NCBI GenBank assembly: GCA_030262725.1
Contig: JAJSZS010000009.1
Coordinates: 1-64,000 of the forward strand
Length of the DNA: 64,000 nt
Direction: 5' to 3'
From: Candidatus Desulfofervidus auxilii
Lineage (GTDB): Bacteria > Desulfobacterota > Desulfofervidia > Desulfofervidales > Desulfofervidaceae
The first letter of the stretch is position 1; each line of letters begins with the position of its first letter. The notes below the pieces were generated by a model, which worked only from the letters and a program-made list of their open reading frames with translations, made no database searches and was not told where the DNA came from. This document shows, in pieces, positions 17,335 to 27,024 of the stretch. A program made the position numbers and the translations under genes.

Positions 17335-17883
17335 ATGTTCTCTAAGTTTTGGCAATGGTTATTGTTAATTCTTGCCACATACAATATAAGTTTTGCTAGT
17401 AATGCAATTCTTAAAGATATTATTGTTACTACCTCTCATAAAGAATTGTTAGTTTATTTTACTGTTGAAGGCTGTTTTACTCGTAAAATGGAAGAAGCTA
17501 TCTTAAATGGTATTCCTATAACCTTTACCTTTGATATTGTATTAGAAGAAAGAAAAACATTTTGGCCAGATAAAAAAATTGTTGATTTTAAGATTTATCA
17601 TACCATTAAATATGATCAACTAAAAGGTGTTTTTATAATAGAACGTTCGGAAAAATTGGGAGAAATTACTTCTAGAGATTTTATTTGGGCAAAAAAATTA
17701 ATGGCTGAAGTTGAAACAGCAGTGGCTCCTTTGTCTTCCCTTAAAAAAGGACATAAATATAAATTAAGCCTTAAAGCAAAATTAAAAAAAGTAAAATTGC
17801 CCCTTTATCTCCATTATATTTTCTTTTTTACTTCTATGTGGAATTTTGAAACAGATTGGTATAAAGTAAATTTTGTTTATTAG
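17335..17883 (+). CDS. DUF4390 domain secreted protein
   Basis: 182 residues. A signal-like N-terminus (MFSKFWQWLLLILATYNISFAS) is followed by a beta-rich DUF4390 domain (ILKDIIVTTSHKELLVYFTVEG, then GIPITFTFDIVLEE and TFWPDKKI). Function is unknown; in Desulfobacterota and relatives this family sits directly upstream of the NtrY-like kinase, as here. The open frame extends upstream across both tRNA genes, which cannot be coding. ATG 17335 gives the best signal peptide, with GGGG about 11 bases before it; GTG 17308 is an alternative. Both ends are tight: the stop is directly followed by the next ATG. Confidence 0.8.
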   Translation: MFSKFWQWLLLILATYNISFASNAILKDIIVTTSHKELLVYFTVEGCFTRKMEEAILNGIPITFTFDIVLEERKTFWPDKKIVDFKIYHTIKYDQLKGVFIIERSEKLGEITSRDFIWAKKLMAEVETAVAPLSSLKKGHKYKLSLKAKLKKVKLPLYLHYIFFFTSMWNFETDWYKVNFVY

Positions 17884-20007
17884 ATGAATATAAAAGAATT
17901 AAAAAAGCGTAAAAGAGAAGGAATTCTTATCCTTTTTCTGATCCCATTAATTGGATTTTTGATCTATATTGAAGGAAGGCTTTTTAGTTTAGATTTTGAA
18001 GTTAGTTCTAGTAGTATCCTTTTTTTTATATTAGTTAATATCAACATCATTCTTCTTCTATTATTAGTCTTTCTTGTATTTAGAAATCTTGTAAAGTTAA
18101 TTGCTGAACGAAAAAGGGGCATTATTGGTAGTAAAATTAGGACAAAACTTGTATTGATTTTTGTCAGTTTTTCTCTTTTACCTACCATTATTATCTTTGG
18201 TATTGCTGTTAAATTTGTATTTTCTGCTTTTAATTATTGGTTTGATAAAAGAATTGAACAAGCTATTACAAAGGCTCTTGAAGTAGGTCATTTCTACTAT
18301 CAACAAACAACAGAAAACATTTTAAATTATGCCAAATTTCTAGAAAAAGAAATTCTAAAAGAAGGAAACTTTGATTTTGATACAGAAGAAATCAGAAAAA
18401 AACTAGAAGAGTATGATTTAAATCTTTTTCAACTTTATGATAGTGAACAAAAATCTATTTTCATATTATTACGAAATCCCCTTCAAGGAAATTTTGATTT
18501 TAAAACTGAAATAGAACAAATGTTAAAGGAAAATAAACCTCTTACTTTAATTAAATCCTTACCTCAAGGTGAGCTTGTTTATGGAATTATTCCTCTTTTT
18601 CTTGAAAATCGACAGATTGGAACGTTGGTTATAGGTAAATGTCTCCCTCTATCATTGGTAAATAAGCTTGAAACAGTAAGAAAAAGTCTTGGTGATTATA
18701 AACAATTAGCTTTAGTGGTTGCTCCTTTAAAGATTAGTCTTCTTACCATATTTTCCATTGTTACTTTATTATTATTCTTTATTGCAACTTGGGTAGGTTT
18801 TCATTTAGCCAAAGCAATAACTACTCCAATACAGGCATTAGTAGCAGCTACACAAAAAGTAGCTCAAGGAAATTTAGATGTACGCGTTGAAACAAAAGCT
18901 AAGGATGAAATAGGGATGCTAGTCAGCTCTTTTAATACAATGATGGATGATTTAAAAGCTGCTTATTTGGAAATAGAAAGACGTCATAAATACACTGAAA
19001 CTATACTAAAAAATATAAAGACTGGTGTTATTTCAACAGATGCTTCAGGTCGCATTACTACAGTAAATTTGGCAGCAGAAGCCATTTTAGGCATAAAAAC
19101 AGATAAAATAATAGGGAAAAATTTTGAAGAATTAACAGTAAGATTTCCTGAATTAGGTGAGATAATTGAAGCAATAATCAATAGAGAGAAAGAAAGAATA
19201 GAGAAACAAATAAGACTAAAAATAAAAGATCAAGTTCTTACTTTATTAATAAGTGCTACTCTATTACGGGATAAGGAAGGCAGACCTTTAGGTATAGTTT
19301 TTGTATTTGATGATATTACTCAATTGGAAAAGATGCAGCGAATGGCTGCTTGGAGAGAGGTAGCTAGACGTATTGCGCATGAGATTAAAAATCCACTTAC
19401 TCCTATTCAGCTTTCTGCCCAAAGATTACGTCGTCGTTATGCTGAAAGATTGGGTGAAGAAAGTATATTTAATGAATGTACAAGAATGATTGTAAAACAA
19501 GTAGAAGAAATAAAAAGAATGGTAAATGAGTTTTCTAATTTTGCTAGATTACCAGAAGTTACACCTACTTTAAATGACCTTACAGAGGTGATTGAAGAAG
19601 CAATAAGTGTCTATCGCACTGCTCATCCTCACATTGTTTTTAAATTTGAAAAAATTAATAAATTGCCTGTTTTTCTTTTTGATCGAGAACAGATGAAAAG
19701 GGCATTGCTCAATTTGCTTGATAATGCTGTTGCCTCTATTAAAGATCGAGGTCAGATAGATATTGTTACATTTTATGATGCTGGACTTAAAATGGTTAAA
19801 ATAGAGATAAAAGATACAGGCGAGGGCATCCCTTCAGAGTTAAAAAATCGTTTATTTGAACCCTATTTTTCAACAAAAAAGACAGGAACAGGGCTTGGTT
19901 TGACGATTGTACATACTATTATTTCTGATCATCATGGTTTTATCCGTGTAAGAGATAATGAGCCTAAAGGTACTGTATTTGTCATTGAACTTCCAGTAAG
20001 GAGATGA
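17884..20007 (+). CDS. ntrY: NtrY-like membrane sensor histidine kinase
   Basis: 707 residues. Three N-terminal membrane helices (within about 15-115), an extracytoplasmic region (about 120-275), another helix (about 280-305), HAMP (TTPIQALVAATQKVAQGNLDVRV), PAS (about 365-480, TGVISTDASGRITTVNLAAE), the HisKA box with phospho-His in RRIAHEIKNPLTPIQLSAQR, and HATPase_c (LLNLLDNAVASI, DTGEGIP, GTGLGLTIVHTII). This layout matches NtrY, which pairs with NtrX in nitrogen and redox sensing. The partner lies directly downstream. The signal sensed here is unknown. Confidence 0.9.
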   Translation: MNIKELKKRKREGILILFLIPLIGFLIYIEGRLFSLDFEVSSSSILFFILVNINIILLLLLVFLVFRNLVKLIAERKRGIIGSKIRTKLVLIFVSFSLLPTIIIFGIAVKFVFSAFNYWFDKRIEQAITKALEVGHFYYQQTTENILNYAKFLEKEILKEGNFDFDTEEIRKKLEEYDLNLFQLYDSEQKSIFILLRNPLQGNFDFKTEIEQMLKENKPLTLIKSLPQGELVYGIIPLFLENRQIGTLVIGKCLPLSLVNKLETVRKSLGDYKQLALVVAPLKISLLTIFSIVTLLLFFIATWVGFHLAKAITTPIQALVAATQKVAQGNLDVRVETKAKDEIGMLVSSFNTMMDDLKAAYLEIERRHKYTETILKNIKTGVISTDASGRITTVNLAAEAILGIKTDKIIGKNFEELTVRFPELGEIIEAIINREKERIEKQIRLKIKDQVLTLLISATLLRDKEGRPLGIVFVFDDITQLEKMQRMAAWREVARRIAHEIKNPLTPIQLSAQRLRRRYAERLGEESIFNECTRMIVKQVEEIKRMVNEFSNFARLPEVTPTLNDLTEVIEEAISVYRTAHPHIVFKFEKINKLPVFLFDREQMKRALLNLLDNAVASIKDRGQIDIVTFYDAGLKMVKIEIKDTGEGIPSELKNRLFEPYFSTKKTGTGLGLTIVHTIISDHHGFIRVRDNEPKGTVFVIELPVRR

Positions 20008-20023
20008 TAATATAAAAATCAAG

Positions 20024-21364
20024 ATGGCTTATCTTGTACTTGTTGTAGATGACGAGAAAAGTATTTGTGAGGCATTGACAGGGATCCTTTCTGATGAAGG
20101 TTATGAAGTCATTACCGCTTTTAATGCTGCTGAAGCGTTTAAAAAAGTAGAAGAAGAGATTCCAGATATTGTTCTGTTAGATATCTGGTTACCAGATATA
20201 GATGGGCTTGAAGTTTTACGTCGTCTAAAAAAAGACTATCCTTATCTTCCAGTAATTATGATTTCTGGCCATGGTAATGTAGAAATAGCAGTTAAGGCGA
20301 TGAAGCTTGGTGCTTACGATTTTATTGAAAAACCTCTATCATGGGAAAATACTATTCCACCAGTAATGAATGCTTTAAAGATGTCTTCTCTGCGAGAGGA
20401 AAATATTGCTTTAAAAGGAAAAGCATTAAAATGTGAACTTATTGGCGAAAGTGAAGCAATTAAAAAAGTAAAGGAATTGATCAAAAAAGTAGCACCAACT
20501 AATGCGTCAGTACTTATTAGAGGAGAAAATGGTACAGGTAAAGAGTTGGTAGCACGGGCTATCCATTATTATAGTCGTCGTGCTCATGGGCCATTTGTGC
20601 CAGTAAATTGTGCAGCTATACCAGAAGAATTAATAGAAAGCGAATTATTTGGTCATGAAAAAGGTGCTTTTACTGGCGCTCATACTCGAAAAAAAGGTAA
20701 ATTTGATTTAGCTCATGGTGGCACCCTTTTTTTAGACGAAATTGGTGATATGAGTTTGAAGACACAGGCAAAGGTGTTGAGGGTGATTGAAGAGCAGAGG
20801 TTTGAGCGTGTAGGAGGTACAAAGACTATAGAAGTGGATGTGCGTATTGTAGCAGCAACAAATAAAAAATTGGAAGAAGAAATCAACGCAGGAAATTTTA
20901 GAGCAGACCTTTATTATCGTCTTAATGTTGTACCAATAGAAATTCCACCACTGCGTGAGAGAAAAGAAGATATTCCTTTGTTAGTTGAAGAATTTTTAAA
21001 AGAATTTGCGACTGAAAGTCATTTAGGTTTAAAGGAAATTGAGCCAGAGGCTTTAGAATTACTTAAACAATATGATTGGCCAGGCAATGTAAGAGAATTA
21101 AGAAATATTATTGAACGGTTAGTGATTATGACACCAGGTGCTGTTATTACAGCAAAGGATATTCCAGAAAGTATAATTCAACGAAAAAATAATCTGGATC
21201 TTTTCTCTTTAAACAATTTTAAAGAGGCAAAAGCACTTTTTGAACGTGAATTTTTGCGCAAAAAACTTCAAGAGTTTAAAGGTAATATAACACTCACAGC
21301 CCAAGCTATTGGGCTTGAAAGGAGTTATCTTCATAAAAAATTAAAATTTTATGGATTACAATAA
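20024..21364 (+). CDS. ntrX: NtrX-like sigma-54-dependent response regulator
   Basis: 446 residues: a receiver domain (about 1-120, phospho-Asp in VLLDIWLPDIDGL), an AAA+ central domain with Walker A GENGTGKE, the sigma-54 contact loop GAFTGA, Walker B GGTLFLDEIGDM, and a Fis-type HTH at the C-terminus (NITLTAQAIGLERSYLHKKL). It activates RpoN promoters when phosphorylated by the NtrY-like kinase; the pilin promoter at 451-467 shows that RpoN is used in this genome, though no link is shown. The last 9 bases overlap the convergent Mut7-C gene. Confidence 0.92.
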   Translation: MAYLVLVVDDEKSICEALTGILSDEGYEVITAFNAAEAFKKVEEEIPDIVLLDIWLPDIDGLEVLRRLKKDYPYLPVIMISGHGNVEIAVKAMKLGAYDFIEKPLSWENTIPPVMNALKMSSLREENIALKGKALKCELIGESEAIKKVKELIKKVAPTNASVLIRGENGTGKELVARAIHYYSRRAHGPFVPVNCAAIPEELIESELFGHEKGAFTGAHTRKKGKFDLAHGGTLFLDEIGDMSLKTQAKVLRVIEEQRFERVGGTKTIEVDVRIVAATNKKLEEEINAGNFRADLYYRLNVVPIEIPPLRERKEDIPLLVEEFLKEFATESHLGLKEIEPEALELLKQYDWPGNVRELRNIIERLVIMTPGAVITAKDIPESIIQRKNNLDLFSLNNFKEAKALFEREFLRKKLQEFKGNITLTAQAIGLERSYLHKKLKFYGLQ

Positions 21365-21829
21365 TATCCAATTTTCACCAAATATTTCTTTTAATTTTTC
21401 TCTCATTCTTTTTTGATGAGTGCCAGGCCAATAAATGCGTTTACATTTGGGACAGAATTTAAATTGAGAAAAGCTATGAGCAACATATTCAGGAATAGTT
21501 AATAATAATTCATTTTTTTCCTTTTTAACAAGTGGAGTATTGCAAACAATACATCGGGAAAATAAATAATAAGGTTTTAAATTATATTTGTTTACAATCT
21601 CTTTTAATTGTTCTGGCCATTTATCTGATTGTACAAAATAAACTGCTTTTCCTTTTAGATGTCGGCAATTTTTCCATTGACCTCGACGTGTCAAAAAGAT
21701 ATAACCATTTTCTAAATAATAAAAAAGGATATGAATTTCTTTTATGTTGGCATAAATTGCATCATAACCTAAAATACGAAGCCAGCGAGCAAGTTTACCG
21801 AGCATAATATCTACTAAAAATTTTTCCAT
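21356..21829 (-). CDS. Mut7-C RNase domain protein with zinc ribbon
   Basis: 157 residues. The PIN-like Mut7-C fold begins FLVDIMLGKLARWLRILGYDAIYA, with an acidic D in LVD. The C-terminal zinc ribbon has CIVCNTPL and CPKCKRIYWPGTHQKRM, which is diagnostic of the family (COG1656). A predicted ribonuclease; substrate not established. Its 3' end overlaps the ntrX end. Confidence 0.85.
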   Translation of the reverse strand: MEKFLVDIMLGKLARWLRILGYDAIYANIKEIHILFYYLENGYIFLTRRGQWKNCRHLKGKAVYFVQSDKWPEQLKEIVNKYNLKPYYLFSRCIVCNTPLVKKEKNELLLTIPEYVAHSFSQFKFCPKCKRIYWPGTHQKRMREKLKEIFGENWILL

Positions 21830-21872
21830 GCTAAAATTTTTACTATAATCGAATAATTCTGCAAATTGTTAT

Positions 21873-21901
21873 TTGACATTTAATTCAAAAATTGCTAATG
21901 G
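21873..21901 (+). promoter_or_regulatory. Promoter of the 21908 gene, likely leaderless
   Basis: TTGACA (21873-21878), 17 bp, then TAATGG (21896-21901) preceded by TGC as an extended -10. The expected transcription start, about seven bases on, falls on the ATG at 21908, and no Shine-Dalgarno is present. Confidence 0.5.
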
Positions 21902-21907
21902 TTGAAT

Positions 21908-23263
21908 ATGGCAAAAAGAAAAGTTCAGATTTTAAGAATTGAAAATTTTCCAAACAATCAATTTTTTGAGCATCTTTTAAAAGGTACACAGTTTTTCCAT
22001 AATCAAAATTATGAAAGGGCGATAGAGGAGTGGTCTGCTGCTATAAAATTACGTTATCTTGAGCCAATAAATTTAGAAAAAATTGAAGGGAGAAGAATTT
22101 TTGGCAGTACTTTAGAAATTTTACCTTTTATTTATTTTCTTTATGCTATCCATAGCAATTTCCTTACAGGAATAGGAATAGTGAAGGGTGAGGATATTAC
22201 AAAAAAACTTATTTTTAGAGAGGGTGCTTTAGTATTTGCCAGTAGTTCTAAAAAAGAGGAGAGGATAGGAACTTTTATTCTTAAGAAAAAGATGGTTTCA
22301 CCAGAGCAATTAGAAACATTGGCTAAAGAGGCAAAAATACGTGGTAAAAGATTGGGAGGTTATTTAGTAGAAAAGAATTTCATTTCTATAAAAGTATTAG
22401 AAGAAGTTTTAACACTTCAGATTCAAGAGATTGTAAGTGATATTTTCTCTTGGGGAAAAGGGCAGTTCTATTTTGCTGAAGGTTTTATAAATGAAGAGCC
22501 TATTGTGCATTATGCTCCATTAGAAATTGCTTTAATTGCAGCAAGAAGGTGTCTTAGTTTTAACCGTTTTCGTGAACAAATTCCTAATAATAAAGTAATT
22601 TTTCGTCTTTCCCCTTATGTTGAAGAAGAAAGAGAAAAAATTATGCAGCAATTAGATGCAAATGAGCAATTTATTTTTTCTTTAATAGATGGAACAAGAA
22701 ACATAGATCAATTGATTAAATTTAGTGGGGGTGATGAAGTATCTGTAATAAATATTTTATATCGTTTTTTAGTTAGGGGTTGGATAAGAAAGACTAGAGA
22801 AGTAGGAGAGTATGAAGATAAAGAATTTGCTGAATTATTAAAGGTTTTAGAAACATTGTTTGATATTTTTAAAGTTATAAATCAGTCTCTTACTAATGAA
22901 ATGGGAATAAAGGCTCAGGAGGTGATAAGAAGAGCAAGGAAGTTATTAGAACCGGATCATCAAAAAATTTTTTTCGACCTTTCACTTGAAGAACCCGATA
23001 AATTAAATATGAGAATTATATTTAAAAATATTGCTACACATTTTCCTGCTCCACAACAAAGGTTGATATTTATAGATGCCTTTCAAGAGCTTTATTTAAA
23101 AATTTTAGAGGAGGCTGAAAAATTTTTAGGTAGAAGAATTATTCAAGAAATCGTTCGAGAGATTCAAAAAACAAAAGAAGATATTGAGAAATTTTATATA
23201 CATACTGCTTTGAAGTCCCGTATATTAGGTGTTTTAGATACAATCGTAAAAAAATTTTTCTAA
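21908..23263 (+). CDS. DUF4388 (PATAN-like) domain protein
   Basis: 451 residues. A short TPR-like start (FEHLLKGTQFFHNQNYERAIEEWSAAIKL) is followed by a DUF4388 module (about 80-190: LPFIYFLYAIHSNFLTGIGIVKG, KLIFREGALVFASS, RIGTFILKKKMVSPEQLETL, GGYLVEKNFIS), then winged-helix-like and helical segments. DUF4388 proteins occur with gliding, polarity and two-component systems; the specific role here is unknown. The ATG at 21908 is chosen because the promoter spacing would make the mRNA leaderless; a TTG two codons upstream is possible. The relationship to the second DUF4388 gene at 23574 suggests a shared pathway. Confidence 0.7.
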   Translation: MAKRKVQILRIENFPNNQFFEHLLKGTQFFHNQNYERAIEEWSAAIKLRYLEPINLEKIEGRRIFGSTLEILPFIYFLYAIHSNFLTGIGIVKGEDITKKLIFREGALVFASSSKKEERIGTFILKKKMVSPEQLETLAKEAKIRGKRLGGYLVEKNFISIKVLEEVLTLQIQEIVSDIFSWGKGQFYFAEGFINEEPIVHYAPLEIALIAARRCLSFNRFREQIPNNKVIFRLSPYVEEEREKIMQQLDANEQFIFSLIDGTRNIDQLIKFSGGDEVSVINILYRFLVRGWIRKTREVGEYEDKEFAELLKVLETLFDIFKVINQSLTNEMGIKAQEVIRRARKLLEPDHQKIFFDLSLEEPDKLNMRIIFKNIATHFPAPQQRLIFIDAFQELYLKILEEAEKFLGRRIIQEIVREIQKTKEDIEKFYIHTALKSRILGVLDTIVKKFF

Positions 23264-23278
23264 TATTGGAGGCATTTT

Positions 23279-23572
23279 ATGAAACTTGCATCTGATATTT
23301 CCCAAATTGTTCTTTTACTTTCTTTAACATTAACTGTCTATTTAGTTATTCTTATAGTTTTTTATTATGCTAGAGGGAAATATAAAGGGGGGATAATTGA
23401 GAGTGTTATTAATCTTATTATTGCTACTATAGGATTTTTGCTTGTTTCTGATACAGCTCTCTTTCTTGCATCAACTTATGATTTTGTTACAAGCTATACA
23501 ATTCATGTCATTTTTAAAATTGTGGCTATGACCTGTTTGGCAGTCGGTGGATTGAAATTTTTTGTTAAATAA
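23279..23572 (+). CDS. Small three-helix membrane protein
   Basis: 97 residues with three hydrophobic segments (about 10-32, 43-63, 70-93) and almost no loops. Not recognised. TTGGAGG eight bases before the ATG is a strong ribosome binding site, so it is a real gene. It follows the DUF4388 gene by 15 bp and ends one base from the convergent second DUF4388 gene, so it may be a membrane partner of these proteins. Confidence 0.65.
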   Translation: MKLASDISQIVLLLSLTLTVYLVILIVFYYARGKYKGGIIESVINLIIATIGFLLVSDTALFLASTYDFVTSYTIHVIFKIVAMTCLAVGGLKFFVK

Positions 23573-23573
23573 G

Positions 23574-24188
23574 CTATTCAGGTTGTATTCTAAAAACATT
23601 AAAAATAGCACCTTTTCTTTGTGCCTCTTCTACAATACGTAGATTTGTAGGTCTTAATTCAATATGCATTTCTTCTTTAACACCAATTTTTGACTCTTCA
23701 GAAAGAATGGCTTTGATTAATCCTTTTTCTAAAAGAATTATTCCTTGTTTTTTATCTTGAGGAAATTGCACTTCTATATAACCTGTAAATTTTTCATCTT
23801 TTAATTTAGCAATAAGCATCCCTAAATGGGAAAATTCAGCAGATAAATTTTTGTAAATTAATTTTACTGGATGAGAAAATACTTTTGTGAGAAGATTTAC
23901 TGTTTCAGGAGGCAGTTTATATACAGTAATATATCCATTTGGATTTTTACGAGCAAGTGCTAAGATTTCTTTTACTGCTTTTTGTCCACTATATCTTTCT
24001 CCTTTAATCTCTTCTGCTCCACTGACAACATCTCCTTCCATTAAAAAGATTACACATTCTGCATTTGGGAAGATAAAATGAATTTGTCCAGTAAATTCAT
24101 CCCTTTTAAGACTGAATAAAAATTTATCTATATCAATAAAAAAAGTCTTTAAATTTTTATAAACTATTTCACCTTTAGGTAATATCAT
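23574..24188 (-). CDS. Second DUF4388 domain protein
   Basis: 204 residues from the ATG at 24188. It contains two repeats of one pattern: DKFLFSLKRDEFTGQIHFIFPNAECVIFLMEGDVV and, about 90 residues later, LGMLIAKLKDEKFTGYIEVQF with GIILLEKGLIKAILSEE. The pattern is that of DUF4388 effector domains. The TTG at 24212 would add eight codons, but a good promoter lies across that region, which makes the leaderless ATG more likely. Function unknown. Confidence 0.65.
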   Translation of the reverse strand: MILPKGEIVYKNLKTFFIDIDKFLFSLKRDEFTGQIHFIFPNAECVIFLMEGDVVSGAEEIKGERYSGQKAVKEILALARKNPNGYITVYKLPPETVNLLTKVFSHPVKLIYKNLSAEFSHLGMLIAKLKDEKFTGYIEVQFPQDKKQGIILLEKGLIKAILSEESKIGVKEEMHIELRPTNLRIVEEAQRKGAIFNVFRIQPE

Positions 24189-24197
24189 TTGAAAAAA

Positions 24198-24225
24198 ATT
24201 ATCATACTTCAAAATAATATGTCAA
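24198..24225 (-). promoter_or_regulatory. Promoter of the second DUF4388 gene, likely leaderless
   Basis: On the minus strand TTGACA (24225-24220), 16 bp, then GATAAT (24203-24198). The start would fall near 24191, three bases before the ATG at 24188. The -35 overlaps the stop of the upstream DUF72 gene. Confidence 0.45.
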
Positions 24226-24971
24226 TGCAATCTTTTAAGACATTGTTTCAACTCTAAAGCATTTTTAACTGCATAACCAAAAGCATCGTTATTGAAGTAA
24301 ATAAATACATCTTTGCCCTGTTTTAGACAATTTTTGATAAATATAGCATCAGCTTTAATCTCTTCTATAGTATAACAACCTGTATAAAGTCTTTGAGTAG
24401 GTGGGCCATGGCGCCTTATATAAATAAAGGGGAAGTCTATAGGTGGAGTGACTTTAAGCCCTGGCCAATCAGCATGACATATGGTCATTTTAAATTTTTT
24501 TAAAATTTCATAAACTTCAGTACAAAACCAAGAAAGGTGTCTAAATTCAAAGGCATGATATAAATTTTTATATGCATTAAGTTGTTTAAGAAAATACTTT
24601 AGTCTTTCTAAATCACATTTAAATCCTGGTGGCAACTGCCATAATATTACACCTAATTTTTCTTTCAAAAAAACTACTCTTTCAAAAAATTGGGACAATG
24701 GCTGTTCTATATCTTTTAATCTTTTAATATGAGTGATAAATCGACTTCCTTTAACAGCAAAAATAAAATGTTCAGGTGTACGATTATACCAGCTTAAAAA
24801 TGCTTTTATCTGTGGTAATCGATAAAATGTAACATTTAATTCAACTGTATCAAAAAATTGACTATAATATTTAAGCTCTTGACTCTGTGGTAATTTGGCT
24901 GGATAAAATACTCCTTTACGCCAGTGAGCATAATGATAACCACTTGTTCCAATAAATAATTTACCTACCAA
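24222..24971 (-). CDS. DUF72 family protein (COG1801)
   Basis: 249 residues with the family start KLFIGTSGYHYAHWRKGVFYP, TVELNVTFYRLP, FAVKGSRFITH, GVILWQLPPGFK and the C-terminal IYFNNDAFGYAVKNALEL. The predicted fold is a TIM barrel; no enzymatic role is established. The start is TTG at 24971, because no ATG is available and the conserved N-terminus begins there. AAGGGA lies about 10 bases upstream. It overlaps lptD by 11 bp. Confidence 0.85.
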   Translation of the reverse strand: MVGKLFIGTSGYHYAHWRKGVFYPAKLPQSQELKYYSQFFDTVELNVTFYRLPQIKAFLSWYNRTPEHFIFAVKGSRFITHIKRLKDIEQPLSQFFERVVFLKEKLGVILWQLPPGFKCDLERLKYFLKQLNAYKNLYHAFEFRHLSWFCTEVYEILKKFKMTICHADWPGLKVTPPIDFPFIYIRRHGPPTQRLYTGCYTIEEIKADAIFIKNCLKQGKDVFIYFNNDAFGYAVKNALELKQCLKRLH

Positions 24972-27024
24972 AACTAATTCCCTTTATCTCACCAATTCCA
25001 GTTAAACTAAATATAATCATAAACTTTTTATCATTGTAAATATCACTATAAGCAAATTCTATTCCCCAACATTGAGCTTCATAACGTAAGGAAAAGCGAG
25101 TTTCAATATCACGGTTATAATAAAAAGAATGACTATTATAAAAATGCATAGACCAATTTTTTATTAATTGCAAAAATATCTCTGTTCCCAAATCCTGTGT
25201 TTCATTAATCCGATATTGATAGTTAAACTTGATAAAATCACCTCGCTTTGTTATAAAGCGAAAGTGTGTATTAGTTTCTTTAACACCTTTACCATAAGGT
25301 GAAATAGTTACTTCTGTATCTAAATAAATTTCCCAAAAAGGTTTTAATTGAAGTTCTATTAAAATATCTTTAAAAGGACGACGTTTTTCTTTTGGGATGT
25401 CCTTTCTACGAGCTTCTTTGAAATCATATGTCTGACTAACAGAAAGACGCATCAATTCTTGCAATTGTCCTTTTCTTTCTATGAGTAAATATTGAGTGAG
25501 GCTATAAGTCACTTCATTATGTTTTAAAAGACGATCAATACCGTCAAAATAAGGTAAATCACTCTGGTCAACATCTGGTCTAAACCTATAAATTATTTTA
25601 GGCTCTAAATGATGAATAAATGAGCCTAGATAATAACGCCATAAATCTGTTTTTACTTCTATTGATGTTTCATAAAGAAAACGACTTAAATGTTCTTCTT
25701 TTAAAAAATAATTTGTCCTCATTAAACTAAGTTTAGGTAATATTTCAAAATATTTTGTTTTAAGAGGAAGGGAAAAAGTTGGAGCAAAATGGATTCTATG
25801 TCCTTTTATACCTCTTTGTCGCCAAAAATGTGTATAAATAGTGTCCCATTTAAGAAAAAAAGGTGTTTTCCATAATTTAGTATCCTGCCGTTTAAAGGAT
25901 ATTTGGGGTAAACGTTGTAATGTAAATTCATCCTGGCTTTTATCAAGATTTTGAGTATAATGAGCTTCAGCAATAATGCTATATTGTCCCCAGTTTTTTG
26001 TAAGACTTAAATTTGACTCTCTTATCAAGGCTGTTTCTTCAGTGCTTAAACCTCGATGAAAATATCGAAAAAATTCTTTGTCACAATAGCGATAGTTATT
26101 AAGACCTTCTGTAAACTCTTTGAGATAATCTTTATCGCTTACTAAATCTATATCTAATTGAGCATAAATTCCTCCAGGTAACATTTGATCTTGTTTTGAA
26201 CGAAGCCACCAGCGATTTTTAGAAAAAAGCCTATCATGTAAATAATCAAAATAAAAAAAGCCTTTATCAGTTTCATTTAAAATATAACGAAATTCTATTC
26301 CTTGGAACCACCCCCGATTGCTTAAATAGCGTTGATAAAAAGTTGCATCTATATTAGGTTTTATATCCCAAAAAAAGGGTAGGGTAATATCAAAGCCATC
26401 ACGTTCTGAATAACCAAAATAAGGGAAAAGGAAGCCTGATTGACGTTTTGTTTTAGCTGGAAGGATTAAATAAGGCATATAAGCAAGAGGGATACCTTTT
26501 GTCCAAAAACTGAGATGAGAAACTGTAGCCCAACCTTCAACAGTAACTCTCATCTTTTTGGCACGAAAACACCAAACTGGCTTTTCTCCATCACATGTTG
26601 TGATCTGGGCATTTTCAACAACATAAGTGCGTTTTCCTGTTTTTTTAATTTCTTTCCCCCTAATATAAATATGATTTTCACTCATAAAGGCTTCTGCCTG
26701 ATAAAGGGTTCCTTGATAAGTATTAAGGTCAAATGTGCCAGATTCTGCTTTAAACCAATCTTTGCCTGTTTTAAAAAATACATTGCCTTCAAACACAGCT
26801 TTATTTTTATTCATATCAACAATAACTTTTTCTGCTTCTATCAATTTATCTCCTTGTTTTAAAACTACATTACCATAAGCTTCATAAACATTTTTAAGAC
26901 GGTCATAAACAATTTTTTTAGCCTTTACAAAAACAGGTAAAGAAGTTTTTTTAAAGGTTTTAGCTAAAGTTGCAGAGGCTAAAATAAAAACTATTGAAAT
27001 AGAGATTATTATTCTGGAATACAT
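24961..27024 (-). CDS. lptD: LPS-assembly protein LptD
   Basis: 687 residues. A signal peptide (MYSRIIISISIVFILASATLA) is followed by the periplasmic OstA/LptA-like jellyroll (about 30-170: KKIVYDRLKNVYEAYGNVVLKQGD, VIVDMNKNKAVFEGNV) and a long beta-barrel (about 200-687) rich in alternating aromatic strands. LptD inserts LPS into the outer leaflet of the outer membrane with LptE. It matches the lipid A genes at the left of the window. It overlaps folC by 16 bp. Confidence 0.9.
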   Translation of the reverse strand: MYSRIIISISIVFILASATLAKTFKKTSLPVFVKAKKIVYDRLKNVYEAYGNVVLKQGDKLIEAEKVIVDMNKNKAVFEGNVFFKTGKDWFKAESGTFDLNTYQGTLYQAEAFMSENHIYIRGKEIKKTGKRTYVVENAQITTCDGEKPVWCFRAKKMRVTVEGWATVSHLSFWTKGIPLAYMPYLILPAKTKRQSGFLFPYFGYSERDGFDITLPFFWDIKPNIDATFYQRYLSNRGWFQGIEFRYILNETDKGFFYFDYLHDRLFSKNRWWLRSKQDQMLPGGIYAQLDIDLVSDKDYLKEFTEGLNNYRYCDKEFFRYFHRGLSTEETALIRESNLSLTKNWGQYSIIAEAHYTQNLDKSQDEFTLQRLPQISFKRQDTKLWKTPFFLKWDTIYTHFWRQRGIKGHRIHFAPTFSLPLKTKYFEILPKLSLMRTNYFLKEEHLSRFLYETSIEVKTDLWRYYLGSFIHHLEPKIIYRFRPDVDQSDLPYFDGIDRLLKHNEVTYSLTQYLLIERKGQLQELMRLSVSQTYDFKEARRKDIPKEKRRPFKDILIELQLKPFWEIYLDTEVTISPYGKGVKETNTHFRFITKRGDFIKFNYQYRINETQDLGTEIFLQLIKNWSMHFYNSHSFYYNRDIETRFSLRYEAQCWGIEFAYSDIYNDKKFMIIFSLTGIGEIKGISFGR

